From Rhizobium brockwellii (GTDB taxonomy: Bacteria > Pseudomonadota > Alphaproteobacteria > Rhizobiales > Rhizobiaceae): 64,000 nucleotides of DNA. Position 1 is the first letter of the stretch. Every line of letters starts with the position of its first letter. Shown one piece after another: positions 9,112 through 17,732 of the stretch. Where the stretch lies: assembly GCF_000769405.2 (NCBI RefSeq), contig NZ_CP053439.1:1674001-1738000 (forward strand), written 5' to 3'. The notes under the pieces are model-generated. The model saw only the letters and a list, made by a program, of their open reading frames with translations. It had not been told where the DNA came from and did not search any database. The position numbers and the translations under genes are program-made.

Positions 9112-9176
9112 GGTCCCCGATAGCACGAGGGTCCGGTCCCCAATGGCACGATAGCCCCGGTCCCTGATAGCACGAG
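9112..9176. repeat. Three iterons, candidate replication origin
   Basis: Three 18-base direct repeats are visible: GGTCCCCGATAGCACGAG at 9112-9129, GGTCCCCAATGGCACGAT at 9135-9152 and GGTCCCTGATAGCACGAG at 9159-9176. Their starts are 23 and 24 bases apart, about two helical turns, as expected for iterons that bind a replication initiator on one face of DNA. They lie just after the repA stop codon and upstream of parA. With repA beside them, they suggest a vegetative origin that works when the ICE is circular. Confidence 0.75.
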
Positions 9177-9181
9177 ATGAT

Positions 9182-10069
9182 TCACAGCTTATCCCCAGGT
9201 CGAGTTATCGAGCGGCGACGGCGGCGCGGAATGCCGAGTGCGTCGGGATCGGTGGGTACAAAAGACAGGATTTCGGGGCCGCCGAAGCATTGCTCGATGG
9301 TCAGGCGATAGCCGGGCAGCGGCTGGCGGCGGACGATCTCGCGCAGGTCGTAGGCGAAGTGTTTGAGCGGCGAGAGGCTGCCGGATTTCGCGTGGAGGTG
9401 CGGGAAATCGAAGCTCCAGCCGTGTTCCTGCTTGCCGCCGTGCTTGCGCACCAGGCGATAAAGCCAGCGCTCCAGCCCGCCTGTGAGATCGAAGTATTTG
9501 CGGTCGATCGTCAGCACGAGCGCATCGTCAAGGACGGCGCCGTAAAACCAGTCGGGAACGATCAGCTCGAGGCCGAGCGGACGGCCGCGGTGATCGGCGC
9601 GCTCCTTCCATTCGTTGATCCAAGAGAAGCGGTGCATCCGCCGCTCGGTCGGCTGGCGGATCGAGGTCGCGACCGTGGTCGACTGCAGCCGGTCGAGCGC
9701 GGCCTTCAGGCGGTCGTAGTCGCGTAGCGACACGCCGCGGCCGATGAAGTTCAGAATTTCATAGGGGGTGGTCGCCATCAGGCGCGACGGACGCAAGCCG
9801 ACATCGCGCGCTTCGACAATCTGGGAGGCTGCCCAGATGAGGACATCGGCGTCCCAAATCGTGGCCATGCCATGTTCGGGGACGGCTTCGACGCGGATCT
9901 TCACCGAACCCGCCTTGAAGTCGATCGGTGCCAGGCGCTTCGACTTGGCGAGCGAGAAGAACGGATAAGCCATGAGGTCCTGGGCATCGCGGGGTGCGAG
10001 ATCGCCGGGCAGCGCCCGGAACAGATCGAGCTGCGCGCGCTCCTCGCGATTGTGGGGGTGGAACGACAT
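9182..10069 (-). CDS. repA: Replication initiator protein RepA
   Basis: A 295-residue protein of the plasmid replication initiator A family, which binds iterons and starts replication. It begins MSFHPHNREERAQLDLF and contains family segments YPFFSLAKSKR, TTPYEILNFIGRG, a WINEWKE core and PDWFYGAVLDDALVLTIDRKYFDLTGGLERWLYRL. The C-terminus is basic. The start at 10,069 was preferred to an upstream in-frame site because upstream sequence lies inside the HTH gene and reads as an Arg-rich out-of-frame translation. The gene lies 11 bases after the HTH gene stop, and three iterons follow its stop. Confidence 0.93.
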   Translation of the reverse strand: MSFHPHNREERAQLDLFRALPGDLAPRDAQDLMAYPFFSLAKSKRLAPIDFKAGSVKIRVEAVPEHGMATIWDADVLIWAASQIVEARDVGLRPSRLMATTPYEILNFIGRGVSLRDYDRLKAALDRLQSTTVATSIRQPTERRMHRFSWINEWKERADHRGRPLGLELIVPDWFYGAVLDDALVLTIDRKYFDLTGGLERWLYRLVRKHGGKQEHGWSFDFPHLHAKSGSLSPLKHFAYDLREIVRRQPLPGYRLTIEQCFGGPEILSFVPTDPDALGIPRRRRRSITRPGDKL

Positions 10070-10080
10070 GGCCGGTCGTC

Positions 10081-10365
10081 TCAGCGGGGGAACCGAGCGC
10101 CGGCCGTGGCGGGCACGGCGGTCTGGCGTTTGGCTGGCAGCACCGTGCCGCCGCGCGGGTCGGAGGTGGAGGTGACGAGACCGCGATCCGCCCAAGCCTG
10201 GAGGTCATCGACGGAATAGACGACGCGGCCGCCGAGCTTGCGATAGGTCGGACCCGTGCCGTAGGTGCGGTGCTTTTCGAGGGTGCGTTCGGACAGGCCG
10301 AGGAAGCGCGCCGCCTCCTGCGTTCGCAGGTAGCGTGGCGGTAAATTGGCGGCTTTTTCGGCCAT
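10081..10365 (-). CDS. Excisionase/MerR-like helix-turn-helix protein
   Basis: A 94-residue protein with a helix-turn-helix of the AlpA/MerR type near its N-terminus (YLRTQEAARFLGLSERTLEKHRTYGTGPTYRKLGG, ending VVYSVDDLQAWAD). Members of this family act as excisionases or as activators of transfer and replication genes. The C-terminal 25 residues are basic and probably disordered. It directly precedes repA in the same direction, so it likely governs repA or forms part of the same transcript. Confidence 0.85.
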   Translation of the reverse strand: MAEKAANLPPRYLRTQEAARFLGLSERTLEKHRTYGTGPTYRKLGGRVVYSVDDLQAWADRGLVTSTSDPRGGTVLPAKRQTAVPATAGARFPR

Positions 10366-10490
10366 GATCGAACCTCCGTGGTCTCGCGGGTGGCCGCTGC
10401 GAATGAGCGGCGGGTTGCGAGCACGGTGGCGCGAAGACGGCGCCCCGGACGATGTCGAAGTAATCCGCTAAAATCGACACCCAAACGGTA

Positions 10491-11256
10491 TCAGCGATCC
10501 CGGCGTGGGCGGCGCAGCAATGTCCGGTAGCCGCCGCGAACCAGCTTCATGCCGTCGCGGGCGAGACGGATGGTGATTTCCCGGATCGGGTCGCCGACCC
10601 AGGATGCTGCGTCGATTTTGTGTTGGGGGAAGAGCTGCTCGGCAACGACACGGTAGATGGCGCCGGCGTGTCGCGCGTCTATAGCGCGCAGCATCTGCCG
10701 GGCCCGCTGGTGTCGTTGCGGCGTCATGCGCGGATCGGCGGACACTGGCCGACCTGTTGCCGCCGCCCAGAATCGTCCCAGCGCGGTCAGGCGGTCGGGT
10801 GTGAGTTCGTCGAGAGGGATCACGGCGGCGAGTGCCTTGTCCTCCATCGGGCCCGCAAGCGTGAGGTCGAAGCGCGCGCCGATCATATCCAGCCGAAGTT
10901 GCGCGGCCTCTCGCTGAAGGACGGCGTGAATCCGAAGATCGTCAACGGTAAGGTGCGATCCTTCGGCCGGAGCCGGGCCGGTTTGGAGGATGATCGCCGC
11001 CGGATCGGTTTGCGGTGTCCAGAAGATCGGCTGGGCGAGAGCCGTGATGCGTGGGTCGGCTGCGAAAACACAACCCCCATTGCTCGGCGAACGATGTCGC
11101 CGTTTCATCGCTCAATCGTCCGGAGGACAGTAGTTCTTGAAAGGCGACCCTATAATCCGGGTTGCGCCGCAGGAATTCCCAGGCGAGGTCACTCGTCGTA
11201 AGCTGGTCAATATAGTCATAGGCGGCTTCGGACCGCCAACTCTCTTCTTCGGACAT
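10491..11256 (-). pseudogene. DUF6499-DUF2285 (RovC-like) regulator, split by a frame break
   Basis: In related ICEs one protein joins an N-terminal transcriptional-regulator-like domain (DUF6499) to a C-terminal DUF2285/RovC DNA-binding domain. Here the first part reads from the ATG at 11,256 (MSEEESWRSEAAYDYIDQLT, ending EQWGLCF). The second part reads in another frame from AADPRITALAQPIFW to a stop at 10,491, ending in the DUF2285 motif (RQMLRAIDARHAG, RLARDGMKLVRGGYRTLLRR). The switch falls at 11,061-11,080, near a T4 run on the coding strand. Removing one T would rejoin both parts into one frame. This may be a real mutation, a sequencing error or programmed frameshifting; alternatively the second part may be translated alone from 11,108. 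Confidence 0.75.
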
Positions 11257-11374
11257 CTCCAACGCCTCCGCGAACTTGTTGCTCAACGCGAGTTTTGTGG
11301 TCGTCACGATTCCAAGTTGAGTCGGTGCTGGGAAGAACGAAGTCGGGTCAACGTGATGCAGATTCTGCATCACC

Positions 11375-11653
11375 TCAATGTAGACGGGGGCCGAGAAGCT
11401 CGCAGTAGCCGCTTGTCGTCATCCATTTTGCACGGGCGAGATGGGCGGTGTGGACGCGCGCGGCGCGCTCTGGTTCGGATTCGGGACAGATTCCGAACAA
11501 CGCTTCGACGACCGCTTTCCAGTCCGCACCTTCGGCATCTGCATCAAGAAGGCGCAGGTATAGCTTCAGGTGAGCACGGTCATAGGCCGTGAGTGCTGCG
11601 CCGCCAGGCGGCTGGTCCAGAAAGTCTTCTATGGTCACCGCATCCCCCGACAA
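11375..11653 (-). CDS. Small DUF2285/RovC-type DNA-binding protein
   Basis: A 92-residue protein with features of the DUF2285 DNA-binding domain: a YDRAHLKLYLRLLDADAEGADW helix-rich core, VVEALFG, and a terminal RAKWMTTSGYCELL. This resembles the C-terminal domain of the split regulator just downstream. Such paired regulators are typical of the region between repA and the XRE gene in Tn4371-like ICEs and control transfer genes. It begins 280 bases after the XRE gene stop and precedes the DUF6499 gene in the same direction. Confidence 0.8.
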   Translation of the reverse strand: MSGDAVTIEDFLDQPPGGAALTAYDRAHLKLYLRLLDADAEGADWKAVVEALFGICPESEPERAARVHTAHLARAKWMTTSGYCELLGPRLH

Positions 11654-11758
11654 CAGATGTATCCATTTTGAAGGGGATTGTTAACGATGTTTTGAATGAA
11701 TTGCATCCCGGCAGCGCCGTCGCGTGAAGGCCGAGCGGTGTGGGCATGCGCCCCTATG

Positions 11759-12001
11759 TCAGGCATCTCTCTTTGCATCGACCAGCATTAACCCCACGCC
11801 TTGGTCGGAGTTGAGGAAAACAATCCCGCCACGTTCGAAGGCGCGCCTGACCTCATCCCGCGTGCTCTCATACACCTCAAGCCCGCTTGCGGATTCGAGG
11901 CGCTTGAGCGCGGTCAATGATACTCGGGCCTTGTCAGCGAGCGTCTCCTGCGTCCAACCCAGCAACGCGCGTGCGGCCCGCGATTGTCGGGCGGTGATCA
12001 T
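11759..12001 (-). CDS. XRE-family transcriptional regulator
   Basis: An 80-residue protein with a Cro/CI-type helix-turn-helix at its start (SRAARALLGWTQETLADKARVSLTALKRLES), followed by the short C-terminal FERGGIVFLNSDQGVGLML segment seen in a common class of ICE and prophage regulators. It is probably a repressor of ICE transfer or excision functions, judging from its position upstream of the DUF2285 regulators in the same direction. The ATG is at 12,001. The 180 bases upstream are AT-richer than the surroundings and would suit a promoter. Confidence 0.88.
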   Translation of the reverse strand: MITARQSRAARALLGWTQETLADKARVSLTALKRLESASGLEVYESTRDEVRRAFERGGIVFLNSDQGVGLMLVDAKRDA

Positions 12002-12185
12002 GCATGATCACCTCCCACTCAGACCTACGCGCACGCCAGAACTACGACTATTATAGTCGTTCTTGTTTCGTCTGACCACTCAAAAGCTGCTGCTGGGGCA
12101 TCGCCGGGGCATCTTCGGCAAGAACTGATTCGGTCGCCTCGCGTGCCGAAGGCCCCGGCCTTCCGGCCGGGGCCTTGCGCGGGCC

Positions 12186-12509
12186 TCAGTCGCCGCGCCG
12201 CCCGGTGGGGCGGGACCAGATCAGCGAGAAGCTCTCGTCCTCGTCCTCGAAGAGGTTGGCGTAGATGGGGGCGTTGAAGCTCGGATCGTCCAGTTTGAGG
12301 CCCAGGTAGTCGCGGCCTTCGTTGGAGCGCTTCGACCAGGCAGCGCCGATTTCCGCGCGGCCGACCAGGACCCGGTGGCTGGGGGCGTTCTCGCCAGTGG
12401 CACGCTGGTCGGGGACGATGCGCACGCCCTTGGCCTGCACGCTGAGGGTGACGATTTCGCCGGTGAATTCGTTCGCGCCGGTCTTCTTGAAGGTGCCGAT
12501 GGTCGCCAT
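12186..12509 (-). CDS. DUF736 family protein (copy 2)
   Basis: A 107-residue DUF736 protein beginning MATIGTFKKTGANEFTGEI, with IVTLSVQAKGVRIVPD, ENAPSHRVLVG, GAAWSKRS, YLGLKLDDPSF and YANLFEDEDE segments. It aligns by eye with the copy at 6,643-6,981 along its whole length but is clearly diverged, so the two are old paralogues and not a recent duplication. The start at 12,509 fits the family N-terminus. It appears to be a single-gene unit, with no close neighbour upstream. Confidence 0.9.
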   Translation of the reverse strand: MATIGTFKKTGANEFTGEIVTLSVQAKGVRIVPDQRATGENAPSHRVLVGRAEIGAAWSKRSNEGRDYLGLKLDDPSFNAPIYANLFEDEDESFSLIWSRPTGRRGD

Positions 12510-13067
12510 TGTAAGTCTCCGTTTTCCGTTCCCGAGCCCGCACCATTGCGGTCTCGATGGCGATCGGCAGGCCGGAGGCGATCGACGGCGCACCCCGAAG
12601 GGGCCTGACAGCTAAGGAGGGCTTTCTTGTCTCGCGAGGAATGGCGGCGCAGCCGGCAGGGGAAGAAAGCTTGACGCGGCTGTTGCGTCATAGGCGATCG
12701 AGGCGCAGCCGGCCTTCGGCCAGATCACGCCATTGAAGAGGCCGTTTGGAGCGGTTGAGGCACTGTCAGATAACGGAGAAAATGGTGGCCGTCCCGCACC
12801 GGCAGTCGGCGTCGGCAACACTCCCCGGCTTCGTCTCCTCCCGGCGGGCATCGGCGCTGCATCCTGACCCGCACCGCTAATTGAGATCGCCGCGCCGGAT
12901 CTCCGGTGTGTCGCCGAGACATAGTCTTGCCACGACAGCCGCTCCAACGAAGGCCGCTTCCCGGGCCCAGCGTCTATTCGCAGTGCAAGCTTCAATCCCA
13001 ACAGCCTCAGACGAGGTGCGGTTGCCGCCTATCGCTGGTCTTGCCCTCGCAACGACGACAATAGCGA
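12510..13067. other. Non-coding or degenerate stretch, no gene supported
   Basis: Frames open here on both strands, including a minus-strand frame at 12,612-13,001. Their translations are Arg/Ser/Pro-rich, lack recognisable domains, and have no convincing ribosome site. A purine-rich AAGGAGGG lies at 12,614-12,621, but no suitable start follows it. The minus-strand stretch ending in NGVIWPKAGCASIAYDAT could be a decayed small ICE gene. I see no firm feature. Confidence 0.4.
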
Positions 13068-13511
13068 TCAGGTTCGCGCGAGGTCCCGCCCGGACGGACC
13101 CGGGGCCGCTGCCGTTCCTGCGACCCGTATGAAGGCGGTTATGCCGACCGCGATCGCGCCAATGACGGAGAAGGTGATCTGCCATCCCTCGGAAGGCATG
13201 AGGTGTCTCGCAATGCCATGCGCGGCGTGGAAACCTGCGATCGCCGCCGGCGCGACGAAGACGATGGCCACGATCAGCTTCAGCCACATCGGCCGGACGA
13301 AGGTGATCAGCAGGTGACCGGCCGCCAGTGTGAGGGCGGCGGCGACGGCCCCGACGAGGATCGCACCGGGAATGCCGGCGCCGGTGCCGTGCGCCCAGGC
13401 CCCTGCGGTCACGCCGACGAAAGCCGGCAATGCGAAGACGGCCAGCGTGAACAGCAGCCAGCAAAGCAGGCCGATGGCTGCGAGGGATGTAAGTATTGCG
13501 AGGATGATCAT
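13068..13511 (-). CDS. Membrane protein of unknown function
   Basis: A 147-residue, very hydrophobic protein. From its ATG at 13,511 it shows about four membrane segments: ILAILTSLAAIGLLCWLLF, then IPGAILVGAVAAALTLAA, LIVAIVFVAPAAIAGFHAA, and FSVIGAIAVGITAFI. No family is recognised. A longer frame exists upstream, but its extra residues are Arg-rich and uncharacteristic. The ribosome site GGAGGACACCACC precedes the chosen ATG. Small membrane proteins at this place are usual backbone genes of this ICE family, of no known role. Confidence 0.7.
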   Translation of the reverse strand: MIILAILTSLAAIGLLCWLLFTLAVFALPAFVGVTAGAWAHGTGAGIPGAILVGAVAAALTLAAGHLLITFVRPMWLKLIVAIVFVAPAAIAGFHAAHGIARHLMPSEGWQITFSVIGAIAVGITAFIRVAGTAAAPGPSGRDLART

Positions 13512-13650
13512 GGTGGTGTCCTCCGAGAGAAAAGGTCTGACGGTCGCGCCTCCACCACCACCGCGGCGCGCTCTAACTATAGTTGAAAATAGACCGCGCC
13601 GGGAGCGGAAATCGCGGGCGACTTCCGCGCGGCGACGCCAATTCGCCCGG

Positions 13651-13818
13651 TTATGGGGCGAAGGGATCGATCTCATGGACGATCGCGGCCGTGTCGCCGT
13701 CGTACTCACTGGCGGGCGTTACCGAGAGGGTGCCGTCACCGGCCTGGAAGATGATGATGGCGGCCATCAGGGTGGTGGCGAGGCTGAAGGCGAAGGCGTG
13801 CGCGTCGTTGAGGGACAT
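13651..13818 (-). CDS. Small membrane-anchored protein (55 aa)
   Basis: The short frame starting MSLNDAHAFAFSLATTLMAAIIIFQ has one hydrophobic segment (about 9-25) and an acidic tail ending EIDPFAP. A CAGGAG ribosome site lies about eight bases before the ATG at 13,818, which is the main support. No family is recognised. It lies 139 bases upstream of the membrane protein at 13,068-13,511 on the same strand. Confidence 0.5.
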   Translation of the reverse strand: MSLNDAHAFAFSLATTLMAAIIIFQAGDGTLSVTPASEYDGDTAAIVHEIDPFAP

Positions 13819-14114
13819 CGATCCGGCTCCTGTTTGAGCGGAGGACCATCCCCCGCTGACAGGCGCCCGAAGTGTCGGGCTGAACGCTGCAATCACCGCG
13901 CAGGCGTAGCCGAAGCGGCGGCATGCTCGCATAGCCGACCCTTTACGGGTTGATGGCGTCAGGCGGTCAGTCTGACCAAGGATCAGCGCAGATAAGCGGG
14001 GGTGCGTCTGCCGACTGGAAATGGTAGTCGTGATGCTCTCAACAACAGCCTTGCCGCCAAGACCTCAGCCGGACGTCTCGCGCATACGAGGCGACAACTT
14101 CGTCTGGGAGGACC

Positions 14115-14867
14115 ATGGCAAGCGGATTCCATGTGCCGGATGGCAACGAGGCCCTGCGGTCGGATATTCCTGCCATCGTCGAACTAATCGAGCGGACGGC
14201 ACGTTGGGTACACCCTGACACGTTTCGCGCGCTGCCTGTGTGGGCACCGCATACAGCGCGCGGTCGTCCACTCTTTGATGCCGGATGGACGCGGCGTTAC
14301 ACGAACACGCGGAAGTTGACCGGCGTAACGGCAGAGAAGTTCGAAGGAAATGTGGCCGCGCTCAACGCCCTTATCGCCGCGCTCGACGTAGCGTCCCCAA
14401 AGCCGAAAAACTGGACCGTCTGTCACATCTGGGGTTACGACGATCCATCGTTCGCGCAGGGCAGCAGCGTGGTGCAGGATTCGCGCTACTTCTCCTGTGT
14501 CGCAAACATGGTGTGGCTGCCCACCTCGTTGAAGGGTTTCACGGACACCCTCCCAGAGATCAAAGCCATGCTGCGGGTATGCTCCTTCCATCTGTACGGA
14601 TGGGCATGTGAGCACGAGGCGGTCGCTGCCCAGGCTGAGCAGGTGCGGTCCGGATGGACACCGACCGACTATCCGAAGAGTTGGCCCAAGTCGGATCGGC
14701 TTGGCGTCCTGCCGCCGGGAACAGCGCCGTTCACGCCGCGTATCGAACGTGAAATCGCAAAGCGGAAGGCGAAAATCCGGTCCAATCTCGCCAACGCCGA
14801 TTTTCTTCACTATCCGAGGACCGAGGTCGAGGATGTGCTGAAGTTCTGGAAAGTCGATCTGGGATAG
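14115..14867 (+). CDS. Hypothetical protein, possibly HNH-like
   Basis: A 250-residue soluble protein running against the direction of its neighbours. I do not recognise its family. Notable is the central CHIWGYDDP...YFSCVANMVWLPTSL region (about 98-137), where a His, an Asn and a Leu-Pro pair are spaced somewhat like an HNH nuclease core. The C-terminal third contains a basic helix (EREIAKRKAKIRSNLA). An AGGACC-type site lies before the ATG. It converges on the DUF2493 gene, with 7 bases between the stops. The composition resembles the ICE backbone less than its neighbours do, so it may be cargo. Confidence 0.6.
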   Translation: MASGFHVPDGNEALRSDIPAIVELIERTARWVHPDTFRALPVWAPHTARGRPLFDAGWTRRYTNTRKLTGVTAEKFEGNVAALNALIAALDVASPKPKNWTVCHIWGYDDPSFAQGSSVVQDSRYFSCVANMVWLPTSLKGFTDTLPEIKAMLRVCSFHLYGWACEHEAVAAQAEQVRSGWTPTDYPKSWPKSDRLGVLPPGTAPFTPRIEREIAKRKAKIRSNLANADFLHYPRTEVEDVLKFWKVDLG

Positions 14868-14874
14868 GCGGCGC

Positions 14875-15798
14875 TCACGCGCCGCCGAATTTCCAGACGG
14901 AAATGCCGAGCTTCTTGGCTTTGTCGGCGAGGTTGTCGTTGATGCCGGTGCCGGGGAAGTGCATCACGCCCTTGGGCAGGATTTCCAGCATCTCGTCGTT
15001 GCGCTTGAAGGGCGCTGCGCGGCCGTGCTTCGTCCAGTCCGGTGCAAAGCCAATCTGCGGCACATTCCGGTTCGTCGCCCAAAGGGATGCGATCTTCTCG
15101 GCGCCCTTCGGTGACTTGCCGTGCATCAGCACCATGTCCGGGTGCTTTTCGTGCACCTGGTCGAGCTTGGCCCAGATCAGCCGGTGATCGTTGAAGTCTA
15201 GCCCGCCGGTGACGAGGATTTTCGGACCAGGGGGAAGAAGAATCGTCTGCTCGGCACGCCGCTTCGCTGCCAGGAAGTCGCGGCTGTCGATCATCGCCGA
15301 GGTGAGATTGCGGTGGTTGACCCTTGACCCGCTGCGCGGAAGCCAAGTCTTGCCGACGTGGCGCTCATAATGTTCGGCCGCCTGGTCGCGCATTAGCTCG
15401 AAGGCGTTCTGGCGTTCGATCAGGGTTTGGCCTTCGGCGATGTGGCGCTCGAGTTCGACCGACTTCACCTCGCTGCCGTCCTGTTCACGCTGCCCGCGGC
15501 GTTGCGCCTGCTCGTTGTCGTCCAGTTCGCGCGCGATCCGGTCGGTGGCGCGGTGAAAGACGTTGACCGTCGACCACAGGAGATCGTCGAGGTCGGGTTC
15601 GAGGCGAGTGTCCTCCAACGTTCCGATCAGAGCGTCGAAGATGTCGGAGATCGCGCCTGCGACAGCATTGCCGTCTGGGAGGAGCCGCTGGTCGGGTTCA
15701 TCCTCAAAGGGACGATAGCCGTGAAGCTGGAGTTCATTGAGGACATGGTCGGTGGGTGATGAGGCGTGATGCGGTTCGAAGTCGTCGTGCTCGCTCAT
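14875..15798 (-). CDS. DUF2493 domain protein
   Basis: A 307-residue protein of the type usually annotated DUF2493, present in most ICEs of this family. The N-terminal 190 residues are acidic and helix-rich. The C-terminal part carries the DUF2493 fold, which resembles a Rossmann nucleotide-binding domain: KILVTGGLDFNDHRLIWAKLD, VLMHGKSPKGAEKIA, a WTKHGRAAPFKRNDEML segment and MHFPGTG. A nucleotide-processing or DNA-related role is inferred only from the fold. The start at 15,798 has the usual family MSEHDDFEPHHASS. Confidence 0.88.
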   Translation of the reverse strand: MSEHDDFEPHHASSPTDHVLNELQLHGYRPFEDEPDQRLLPDGNAVAGAISDIFDALIGTLEDTRLEPDLDDLLWSTVNVFHRATDRIARELDDNEQAQRRGQREQDGSEVKSVELERHIAEGQTLIERQNAFELMRDQAAEHYERHVGKTWLPRSGSRVNHRNLTSAMIDSRDFLAAKRRAEQTILLPPGPKILVTGGLDFNDHRLIWAKLDQVHEKHPDMVLMHGKSPKGAEKIASLWATNRNVPQIGFAPDWTKHGRAAPFKRNDEMLEILPKGVMHFPGTGINDNLADKAKKLGISVWKFGGA

Positions 15799-16148
15799 AG
15801 GATGCTCCGTCGGTTGGACCGCGACCGTCGCGGCCTTCATGGCGACGAAAGCCGGCGGGCGGGCCGGCCCTGCACCCGGAGCGAAGCGCAGGGCCGAAGC
15901 GTCAGCGGAGGATGGCGGAGGCCGGCGATTTTGCCTCGCGATGGAAAGGCGCGGATCCGGGGTCCCCACGCGGCCTGCCGCGTGGGGTGGTGAGGCGCCG
16001 CCGGAAAATCGTCGGCCGCAGCCATTGCTGGGCGGGCCCGTTTGCTGGCCGATCGCCCTCTCGAAGGCTGAGGCGCGGTCCCCCTCCGACGTTGGGGCAT
16101 CTGCGAGCACGACGACGCACCGTCTCAATGCCGCTCTCGCGTGCCGGT
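15799..16148. other. Intergenic region with a perfect 11-bp hairpin
   Basis: No gene is supported between the DUF2493 and Toprim genes. A plus-strand frame at 15,839-16,168 has Ala/Gly/Arg-rich translation without domains and no ribosome site. At 15,964-15,987 the sequence forms a perfect hairpin, CCCCACGCGGC-CT-GCCGCGTGGGG. It has no T-run on either side, so it is not a standard intrinsic terminator, though it could act on the Toprim-DUF2493 transcript. Confidence 0.5.
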
Positions 16149-16700
16149 CTATGCCGCCAGCGCCATGAACTTTCCGACGTCCTGGGGTGCGATCTGCATC
16201 CGCGACTGCTGTCGGAGATGCTCGATGCCCAAGGTGCGGAGATCTTCGTTGAAGTCGCCGAGCGCTGGCGAGATGACAATCGCCTCGATCCCGACGACGT
16301 TCGCCCGTTCGATCAGGCTGTCACGCGCACCGTCACCGGCCGGATCATTGTCGCGCACGATGTAGAGCCGTCGCAGCGCATCGGGGAACAGGATGGCGGC
16401 GAGATGTGCTGCGGAGAGCGCCGCCAGCATCGGCATGTCGGGAAGCACCTGTCGGAGCGACAGGACGGTCTCGATGCCTTCGCCGGCCGCCATGACCTCA
16501 CCGCCGATGCCGAAGCGCACTGCGTTGCCGAGAAGGTCACCCATTGCTCGCCTCGGCGTGTCGATCGGCGCCTTGTCACGCGATCGGGGATCGAGCCAGG
16601 TTCGGTGCGCGCCCGTGATCTTGTCGTGATGGGGTGGACGCCCCCCGACGGCATCGATGTGCCATAGTGGAGGTGTTGAACACCACTTGAGGAGGCGTCC

Positions 16701-17732
16701 GTGTCGGAAGTTACCACAATCGGTTTGGATATCGCCAAGAATGTTTTCCATGCGCATGGCGCGGATGCGAGTGGGCGAGCGCTGTTCAGTCGCAAGATCA
16801 GTCGCGCCAAGCTGCTGGAATTCTTTGCGCAGCAGCCGCGGTGCACGGTAGCGCTGGAGGCCTGCGGAGGCGCGCACCACTGGGGCCGCGAGCTCACGCA
16901 CCTGGGTCATGACGTGAAGCTGATCCCGCCAGCTTACGTGAAGCCGTTCGTGAAGCGGCATAAGAACGATGCGGTGGATGCCGAGGCGATCTGCGAGGCA
17001 GCGCAGCGTCCCAACATGCGGTTCGTGGCGATCAAGAGCGAGGAGCAGCAGGCATCCGCCCTGGTGTTCCGCACCCGCGATTTGCTGGTGCGTCAGCGCA
17101 CCCAGTTGATCAACGCGATCCGCGGTCATCTCACCGAGTATGGCTGGGTAGCACCAAAAGGCCCGTCGCATGTGGCGATGCTCGGCGACCTGCTTGAGGA
17201 CGAGATCGGCTCGTCGCTTCCTGAGGCAGCCCGGGCAATGTTTCGCACGATGCTCGCCTTGCTGGAGGAGCTGAACGACAGGATTGGAGATCTCGACAAG
17301 GAGATCGCACGGCGAGCACGCGAGGATGCGATCGCAAGACGGCTCATGACGATCCCTGGCGTTGGACCGATCACGGCCACCGCGATCGCCGCGCTGGCTC
17401 CAGCGGCCGAGACTTTCGCCAAGGGTCGCGACTTTGCGGCCTGGCTCGGCTTGGCACCTCGGCAGCTGTCGACAGGAGGCAAACAGAAGCTGGGCTCGAT
17501 CACGAAGATGGGCGAGCGAACGCTCAGGCGTTTGCTCATCATTGGCAGTAGCGCGGTCGTGCTGCAGGCGAGCAAACGAGGCGCGCCCGCAGGATCATGG
17601 CTCGAGCAAATGCTGGCCCGGAAGCCGCGAATGCTGGTGACCGTCGCGCTTGCCAACAAGACGGCGCGGATCATCTGGGCGCTGCTTACAAAGAACGAGG
17701 ATTACAAAGCTCCGGTCGCAGCTGCGGCGTAA
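16701..17732 (+). CDS. IS110-family DEDD transposase
   Basis: A 343-residue recombinase that, with a bridge RNA, joins donor and target DNA. The N-terminal RuvC-like domain has GLDIAKNVFHAHG with the first Asp (about 10), the ALEACGGAHHWGREL stretch with the Glu, and KNDAVDAEAICEA with the two Asps. The C-terminal Transposase_20 domain has the helix-hairpin-helix-like IPGVGPITATAIAAL and a GKQKLGSITKMGERTLRRLLI stretch next to the catalytic Ser region. The start is a GTG at 16,701 with a GAGGAGG ribosome site at 16,689-16,695. It appears full length. Confidence 0.95.
   Translation: MSEVTTIGLDIAKNVFHAHGADASGRALFSRKISRAKLLEFFAQQPRCTVALEACGGAHHWGRELTHLGHDVKLIPPAYVKPFVKRHKNDAVDAEAICEAAQRPNMRFVAIKSEEQQASALVFRTRDLLVRQRTQLINAIRGHLTEYGWVAPKGPSHVAMLGDLLEDEIGSSLPEAARAMFRTMLALLEELNDRIGDLDKEIARRAREDAIARRLMTIPGVGPITATAIAALAPAAETFAKGRDFAAWLGLAPRQLSTGGKQKLGSITKMGERTLRRLLIIGSSAVVLQASKRGAPAGSWLEQMLARKPRMLVTVALANKTARIIWALLTKNEDYKAPVAAAA

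Noticed and set aside
9112..9176. Reading the three spaced repeats as a CRISPR array
   Set aside because: Spacers are only 5-6 bases and the repeats lie between repA and parA, so these are iterons; no cas gene is present in the window.
12612..13001. A minus-strand 129-codon frame between the DUF736 and membrane-protein genes
   Set aside because: No domain or ribosome site; perhaps a decayed gene, but the support is too weak to list as coding.
15839..16168. A plus-strand 109-codon frame in the gap before the Toprim gene
   Set aside because: Low-complexity Gly/Ala/Arg translation, no ribosome site, and it covers a perfect hairpin.
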